Below are positions 7,377 to 11,550 of a DNA stretch of 11,550 bases, piece by piece (within the stretch, counting starts at the first letter, position 1; the number at the start of each line of letters is the position of its first letter). The DNA comes from Cytophagaceae bacterium. GTDB taxonomy: Bacteria; Bacteroidota; Bacteroidia; Cytophagales; Spirosomataceae. The notes below the pieces were generated by a model. It saw nothing but the letters and a program-made list of their open reading frames with translations, did no database searches and had not been told where the DNA came from. Both the position numbers and the translations under genes were made by a program. The stretch covers positions 1 through 11,550 of the forward strand of contig CANIYB010000044.1 of assembly GCA_947471105.1 (NCBI GenBank). The letters are read 5' to 3'.

Positions 7377-8575
7377 GATGGTTTAGGCAATACGATTCTA
7401 AAAGTACTTCCTTTATTTAGCTCAGTGGATTTCAACGTTAATTTGCCCTCATGGTAATTTTCTACGATTCGTTTAGCTAAAGTAAGACCTAAGCCCCAAC
7501 CACGTTTTTTGGTACTAAACCCGGGCGAAAATATTTTCGAGGTGTTTTTGGGGCTGATTCCTTTTCCAGAATCTGAAATCTCAATGACCAATTGGTTCAA
7601 CTTCCCCTCAAATAAATGAATGTGTATTTGTCCTGTTCCGCCCATCGCGTCCACGCCATTTTTGCAAATGTTTTCAATCACCCATTCAAATAAGTATTTA
7701 TTGATATTGGCCGATTGATTTGGCAATAAACTAGACTCAATGTCGATCGTGACTTTGGTCGAAATACGTATTTTTAAATAGTTGATAAAGCTGGAAATCA
7801 ATTCCAATAAATTTTCCTGTTTTAATACAGGAATCGAACCAATATTGGAGAAACGCGTGGTGATGGTTTCCAAACGCTGTATGTCTTTTCCCAATTCAGT
7901 GACAATATCCGGATTAATGTGCGGCTCATTGCGCAAAATTTCGACCCATGCGGTGAGGGAGGAGAGAGGGGTGCCCAATTGGTGAGCCGTTTCTTTCGCT
8001 AAACCTACCCACACTTTATTCTGTTCTGCTCGCCTTGAGTAGGAAAAGAAAATATAGCCTAGAAATCCAATGATCAACACAACGGTGAGTTGGGACAATG
8101 GATAATACCTCAGCAATTTTAGCAATTTGGAATTGCCATAGTAGATATATTCCTTTTGAAAACCCATATCCATTTCAATCGGCTTATTTTTCTCAGCTAT
8201 AATTTCTTGAAGCTTTAACTTTAAAACCGTTTGCCTTTCATCCATGGTAGACGATTCGTTCAAAGGAATATTGATGGAGTTTAAATGCCCACTACCATCC
8301 TTCCAAATCACGGGAATGGTATTATTTTCATTGATTTTTTTAATGCGCTCAAAAAAGAAATTGATGTCGGCATTTTCATCACTCGTCATCACATAACGGA
8401 TCGTTTCAGCATAAAGCTCGATTTGCTGCTTTTCACGCTCCTCTAATTTTGAAACTAATCCATCCGTAAAATAGAGTGAAAATGCCGCCATAATGACTGA
8501 AACTGAAAAAAAAGCAACTTTCAACCAAGTATCTCGGTTGTAAAAAGCTAGCGGCAAGGAAACTTCTTTAAACAT
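7373..8575 (-). CDS. Membrane sensor histidine kinase without adjacent response regulator
   Basis: A 400-residue inner-membrane kinase. TM1 is at about 18-38, a periplasmic sensor region at about 40-155, TM2 at about 161-179, then only a short coiled segment before the H-box KETAHQLGTPLSSL (phospho-His H198), so there is no HAMP or PAS domain. The HATPase_c part has the N-box FEWVIENICKNGVDAMGG (N302/N306), G1 DSGKGI (335-340), F-box FSPGFSTK (349-356) and G2 RGWGLGLTLAKRIVENYH. All catalytic boxes are present, so it should be active. The HQLGTP H-box variant is common in Bacteroidota kinases. No response regulator lies in the window, so its partner is elsewhere. Its 3' end overlaps the AEC transporter start by 4 nt. 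The periplasmic domain fits no family I recognise. The start at ATG 8575 places a plausible TM1 close to the N terminus. Confidence 0.92.
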   Translation of the reverse strand: MFKEVSLPLAFYNRDTWLKVAFFSVSVIMAAFSLYFTDGLVSKLEEREKQQIELYAETIRYVMTSDENADINFFFERIKKINENNTIPVIWKDGSGHLNSINIPLNESSTMDERQTVLKLKLQEIIAEKNKPIEMDMGFQKEYIYYGNSKLLKLLRYYPLSQLTVVLIIGFLGYIFFSYSRRAEQNKVWVGLAKETAHQLGTPLSSLTAWVEILRNEPHINPDIVTELGKDIQRLETITTRFSNIGSIPVLKQENLLELISSFINYLKIRISTKVTIDIESSLLPNQSANINKYLFEWVIENICKNGVDAMGGTGQIHIHLFEGKLNQLVIEISDSGKGISPKNTSKIFSPGFSTKKRGWGLGLTLAKRIVENYHEGKLTLKSTELNKGSTFRIVLPKPS

Positions 8576-8686
8576 CTTGCAATAAAGATTTCAGTTCATG
8601 GGGTACAAAAGTTTTCACTTTTATGACCATTCCTCACAAAGTACTCACCGTTTATCCACAAATCAAAAATATTTTTTCTAAAGTAC

Positions 8687-8717
8687 TATGTATAACCAAG
8701 TACCTTTTATACATTTG
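8687..8717 (+). promoter_or_regulatory. Bacteroidota-type promoter for padR-pspC
   Basis: TACATTTG at 8710-8717 matches the Bacteroidota -7 consensus TAnnTTTG exactly. TATG at 8687-8690, 19 nt upstream, is a one-mismatch candidate for the -33 TTTG. The start of transcription would fall near 8724, leaving a leader of about 20 nt before ATG 8742 and ruling out the in-frame ATG at 8688 as a start. Confidence 0.55.
8688..8714. promoter_or_regulatory. Probable PadR operator: 27-bp inverted repeat
   Basis: ATGTATAA (8688-8695), 11 nt, TTATACAT (8707-8714) is a perfect inverted repeat with 8-nt arms. PadR-type repressors are known to bind ATGT...ACAT dyads, and this site lies 27 nt ahead of a padR start and overlaps its -7 box. 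Autorepression is inferred from these facts. Confidence 0.6.
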
Positions 8718-8741
8718 TGTCAACAAAAAATAAAAAAGCCA

Positions 8742-9083
8742 ATGGATATTGAAAATACCAAGGTGCAGATGCGAAAAGGGATTTTGGAATTCTGTATTCT
8801 GCAAATTATTTCAAGGGGGGAGGTTTATGCATCGACGATGCTCATAGAGCTTACCTCTGCCAAAATCATGGTGGTCGAGGGAACCCTTTATCCTTTATTA
8901 ACGCGTTTGAAAAATGCAGGTCTTCTCGATTACAAATGGGTTGAGTCCGTATCAGGGCCCCCTCGCAAATATTATGTGTTGACCGAAAAGGGCAGCACTT
9001 TTTTAAACGACCTTCATGGAACTTGGGATGAATTGCATGCCTCCGTTTCTCAAATCATTCATCAACAAACACCACAATCATAA
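8742..9083 (+). CDS. PadR-family transcriptional regulator
   Basis: A 113-residue winged-helix regulator of the short PadR type. RKGILEFCILQIISRGEVYA (11-30) is helix 1 and the turn; VVEGTLYPLLTRLKNAGLL (44-62) is the recognition helix region with the hallmark EGTLYPLL; RKYYVLTEKG (75-84) is the beta-wing; and a C-terminal helix (TFLNDLHGTWDELHASVSQI) serves dimerisation. I chose ATG 8742 over the in-frame ATG 8688 because 8688 lies within the operator/promoter and the extra 18 residues are not PadR-like; A-rich sequence precedes 8742. It is followed after 11 nt by a PspC-domain membrane protein gene, a frequent partnership of PadR regulators. It probably represses its own operon until an envelope signal arrives; this is inference. 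Confidence 0.93.
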   Translation: MDIENTKVQMRKGILEFCILQIISRGEVYASTMLIELTSAKIMVVEGTLYPLLTRLKNAGLLDYKWVESVSGPPRKYYVLTEKGSTFLNDLHGTWDELHASVSQIIHQQTPQS

Positions 9084-9094
9084 TCTTCAGGTAT

Positions 9095-11550
9095 ATGAAA
9101 AAGACTTTATCCATAAACATAGCAGGCATCGTTTTCCACATAGAGGAAGATGCGTATGCAACATTAGATACCTACCTTAAATCGATCCATGCGTATTTCA
9201 AAAATTTTGAAGGAGCCAAAGACATTGTCGACGACATCGAAGCGCGTATCGCTGAGAAGTTCTGGAATATTCGAGAAACTGAAAAAACAGAAGCCATCAC
9301 CCAGGTGCATGTGGACGCTTTAATCGCTTCTTTAGGAACCATCGCTGATTTTCAGGAGATCGAAGAGGAGGATGTTAAAAAAGAACAAACCTTTAACGAA
9401 GTCCCTAAATCAGTTTTTTCAAAACCTTTTCGCCGCGATTTGTCAAATAAAAAACTAGGTGGCGTCGCGTCTGGAATAGCTAACTACTTTGAGATCGACC
9501 CTATTTGGGTTCGGGTCATCATGGTTGTCGGATTCTTTGGATTGATTCCCCTTTTGTACATTGGCAATTTTGTTTTTTGGGCCTATGTGATTTGTTGGAT
9601 CGCGATTCCAGGTGAAATTAATCTAGAGGCAAAGACTTATCGGAAGTTTTACCGTGATCCTGAAAAGAAGGTAATCGGAGGGGTTATGGCTGGAATTGCC
9701 GCGTATACGGGTTGGGACATCGGTTTACTCCGCATACTAGCCGTTATTTCATTGTTCTTTTTTGGCTCTGGTGCCGCGGCCTATATTTTTATCTTGGCCA
9801 TTACCCCTGAGGCAAAATCATTAACAGACAAAATGGAAATGACTGGGGAGCCCATCACCTTAGAAAATATTGAAAGGAATATTAAAGACACGGTCCAACC
9901 AGAATCAACGGAGGAAAAGCCCATTACCCGGATTTTACTTTTCCCATTCCGTGCCTTTGCGGCTATTTTCTCAGCGCTAAAACCAATATTAATAGGTGTT
10001 CGCTGGTTTGCTCAAATTCTTGCAGGAATTGTTTTACTGATCATTGCCGTAACCTTCATGATTACTTTAGTCGTTTTAACGACCGCAGGCATTTCGGGTT
10101 TTGATCATGGGCAGATTGGCATATCTTTTGGTGAGGCAGTCCCCATCTTTTTATTGGCGCAAGATTTACCCGCTTGGGCTGTTTACGCAACGTATGCCGC
10201 CATCATTCCCATGATTTTGGGGATTGGGATCGGCGGAATCTCTTTATTGGCCAACCGGAAATTGACAAATAAGACTTATAAATATACGTCTACGGCCATC
10301 GCAATAATAGGTTGGATTGGTTTATTTGCCGCTTTTAGTATGGTTGGTCGCAATTTCCAGCGCACAGCTTCTTTGAACCAAATCAAGGAAATTACTGCGG
10401 ACTCATCCTATATTTTTGATTTGAACCGTGAATCTCAAGAGAATATTTGGGAGAAAATGCTGGGGAATACAATCATTGCAGATGAATTTTTAGAAGATGA
10501 TGAGTTACATGATTTTAACGGAAATGGTTTTTCGCGTACTTCTATAAGTTTAGAAGGCTATGATGGCAAGACGATTCAAGTCATCTCATTTGCCAAATCG
10601 AATGGAAAAACACGCGCTGACGCGGAATTGAATGCTAAGTCCATCGATTATCAATGGCTACAAAAAGGTGATCAAATCGTGATGGATAGTCATTTTGGTT
10701 TAAAGAATTTCAAATTTAGAAACCAACGCATGCGTGTCAAAGTGTTGATTCCCTATGGTGTTTCCTTCGGAATGACGCATGATTTTGCTTTATATATCGA
10801 AAACCCATTGGATAATGGATATTTTAAAAATGAAGAAAACGACCTATTTGTGGGTTCCAAATGGGCTTTCACGCCTGATAAGGGATTGATTTGTTTGAAC
10901 CGTGAGCCTCTCTCTAGCAGTGATTCCGATGAATCTGATTCAGACGATCCTGATTATTATGATCACCCCAAACTACCTAATTCGGACAATACCATTAAGA
11001 AAGGCGATTCAGGCGCAGGCTTTTCAATTACCAAAACCTTACCTGCTTTTTCCAGTATTGAGTTATTGGAATCCGAAACCGCAGCTATTTCAATTACTCA
11101 GGGTCCTATATATCAAATCACCTATAAATCATCTGGAGCTATGTATGATTTTTCTAGCTTATCTAAGGTTGACCAAGGGGTACTAAAGTTTCCAAAGGTC
11201 CAATCAGGCCTTGAGATTACAATCCAAACGCCAAGTCTAAAGAAATTAGCTTTGGGTGGGAACAGCCGAACGACGTTAAGTGGATTTGATGTGGATAATT
11301 TGGACGTCCTATTATCTGGTTTCCACAGTTTGACGTTAAATGGCAAATCGGATCGACTTCAAGTATCGGCCAATGAATCCTCCGAGTTATTAGCGAGTAA
11401 TTGGCAAACGCAACGAGCCTTTGTTGCCGTGTCAAACCAAGCTAAATTGGAACTTAATGCAAGCGAGTTAATCAAAGGATTTAAAGGTGATCGTTCCGAT
11501 GTTACCTTTAAACCCTATCCTAAATTAAATGTCCAGTGGAGTAAAAACGG
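9095..11550 (+). CDS. Large PspC-domain membrane protein with HAAS-like N terminus and DUF2807/GIN-like C terminus (3' end outside window)
   Basis: The frame opens at ATG 9095, 11 nt after padR, and stays open to the window edge, giving at least 818 codons. Residues 1-95 are helical and charged (TLDTYLKSIHAYFKNF, KDIVDDIEARIAEKFW), like the HAAS/DUF1700 segments that accompany PadR regulators. PspC domain 1 is at about 111-172 (LGGVASGIANYFEIDPIWVR) and PspC domain 2 at about 184-238 (VIGGVMAGIAAYTGWDIGLLR). Membrane segments follow near 302-333, 359-388 and 400-422. Residues about 430-605 form a strand-rich region of unknown type. A Ser/Asp-rich acidic linker lies at 607-623. From about 645 there are repeated short strands (FSSIELLESETAAISITQG, LKKLALGGNSRTTLSGFDVD, LDVLLSGFHSLTLNGKSDRL) typical of the DUF2807 putative adhesin head (GIN) beta-helix. 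PspC proteins act in the inner membrane in envelope stress. The fusion suggests a transmembrane sensor controlled by PadR. Topology and ligand are unknown. Confidence 0.88.
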   Translation, partial: MKKTLSINIAGIVFHIEEDAYATLDTYLKSIHAYFKNFEGAKDIVDDIEARIAEKFWNIRETEKTEAITQVHVDALIASLGTIADFQEIEEEDVKKEQTFNEVPKSVFSKPFRRDLSNKKLGGVASGIANYFEIDPIWVRVIMVVGFFGLIPLLYIGNFVFWAYVICWIAIPGEINLEAKTYRKFYRDPEKKVIGGVMAGIAAYTGWDIGLLRILAVISLFFFGSGAAAYIFILAITPEAKSLTDKMEMTGEPITLENIERNIKDTVQPESTEEKPITRILLFPFRAFAAIFSALKPILIGVRWFAQILAGIVLLIIAVTFMITLVVLTTAGISGFDHGQIGISFGEAVPIFLLAQDLPAWAVYATYAAIIPMILGIGIGGISLLANRKLTNKTYKYTSTAIAIIGWIGLFAAFSMVGRNFQRTASLNQIKEITADSSYIFDLNRESQENIWEKMLGNTIIADEFLEDDELHDFNGNGFSRTSISLEGYDGKTIQVISFAKSNGKTRADAELNAKSIDYQWLQKGDQIVMDSHFGLKNFKFRNQRMRVKVLIPYGVSFGMTHDFALYIENPLDNGYFKNEENDLFVGSKWAFTPDKGLICLNREPLSSSDSDESDSDDPDYYDHPKLPNSDNTIKKGDSGAGFSITKTLPAFSSIELLESETAAISITQGPIYQITYKSSGAMYDFSSLSKVDQGVLKFPKVQSGLEITIQTPSLKKLALGGNSRTTLSGFDVDNLDVLLSGFHSLTLNGKSDRLQVSANESSELLASNWQTQRAFVAVSNQAKLELNASELIKGFKGDRSDVTFKPYPKLNVQWSKN

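Larger units (their letters stand above)
8576..8741. promoter_or_regulatory. Divergent control region between histidine kinase and padR
   Basis: This 166-bp region must hold the promoters for the minus-strand kinase run and the plus-strand padR-pspC pair. It contains a small hairpin AAAAGT-TTTC-ACTTTT (8607-8622), the direct repeat AAAGTACT at 8638-8645 and 8680-8687 (42 bp apart, about four helical turns), a further AAGTAC at 8698-8703 and the long inverted repeat listed separately. GTAC occurs four times. No clear -7/-33 pair was found for the kinase direction. Confidence 0.5.

Noticed and set aside
7123..7985. Plus-strand frames of 87 and 67 codons
   Set aside because: Opposite the AEC transporter and the histidine kinase HisKA region; no independent support.
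10902..11435. A 94-codon plus frame and two minus frames at the right end
   Set aside because: They overlap the long PspC/GIN frame that runs uninterrupted from 9095. The long frame has domain matches; these do not.
1..11550. CRISPR arrays, transposons, tRNA or rRNA genes
   Set aside because: No regularly spaced repeats, transposase motifs, tRNA cloverleaf or rRNA sequence were seen when reading both strands.

Overview
The window looks like chromosomal DNA of a Bacteroidota bacterium, probably one of the Cytophagia. The evidence is a PorT/SprT type IX secretion gene directly after ubiE, a SusC-type TonB-dependent receptor paired with a DUF4249 lipoprotein, a NagB deaminase fused to a PIG-L deacetylase, a TAnnTTTG promoter box, AT-rich start regions without clear Shine-Dalgarno sequences, and low-to-moderate GC by eye. 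The genus cannot be fixed from the sequence alone.

Layout. (1) 1-1498, minus strand: a 70-residue HipB/y4mF-like helix-turn-helix regulator, followed after 2 nt by a nagB-PIG-L fusion gene cut by the left edge. (2) 1499-1648: AT-rich divergent promoter region. (3) 1649-4953, plus strand: TonB-dependent receptor and DUF4249 surface lipoprotein, overlapping by 1 nt (TAATG). (4) 4955-8575, minus strand: four genes read in the order histidine kinase, AEC transporter, ubiE/menG, porT. The kinase and transporter overlap by 4 nt (ATGA). ubiE and porT are separated by 2 nt if porT starts at a TTG, which I favour. ubiE is preceded by a perfect 17-bp palindrome. porT and the DUF4249 gene converge with a single base between their stop codons. 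(5) 8576-8741: divergent control region with a 27-bp inverted repeat overlapping a Bacteroidota-type -7 box, plus repeated AAAGTACT motifs. (6) 8742 to the right edge, plus strand: a PadR-family regulator and, 11 nt on, a very long open frame of at least 818 codons. That frame encodes a membrane protein with an N-terminal HAAS-like helical region, two PspC domains, further membrane segments and a C-terminal DUF2807/GIN-like beta domain. It has no stop codon inside the window.

How the genes work together. The receptor and lipoprotein probably form an outer-membrane uptake complex for an unknown ligand. ubiE serves menaquinone synthesis and porT serves type IX secretion. The kinase-transporter pair may be a coupled sensing/transport unit. 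The PadR-PspC pair looks like a self-regulated envelope-sensing cassette and is the most interesting part. All individual families are known. I see no CRISPR array, transposase, tRNA, rRNA or phage gene, and no clearly new system. The unusual points are domain combinations and regulatory sequence.
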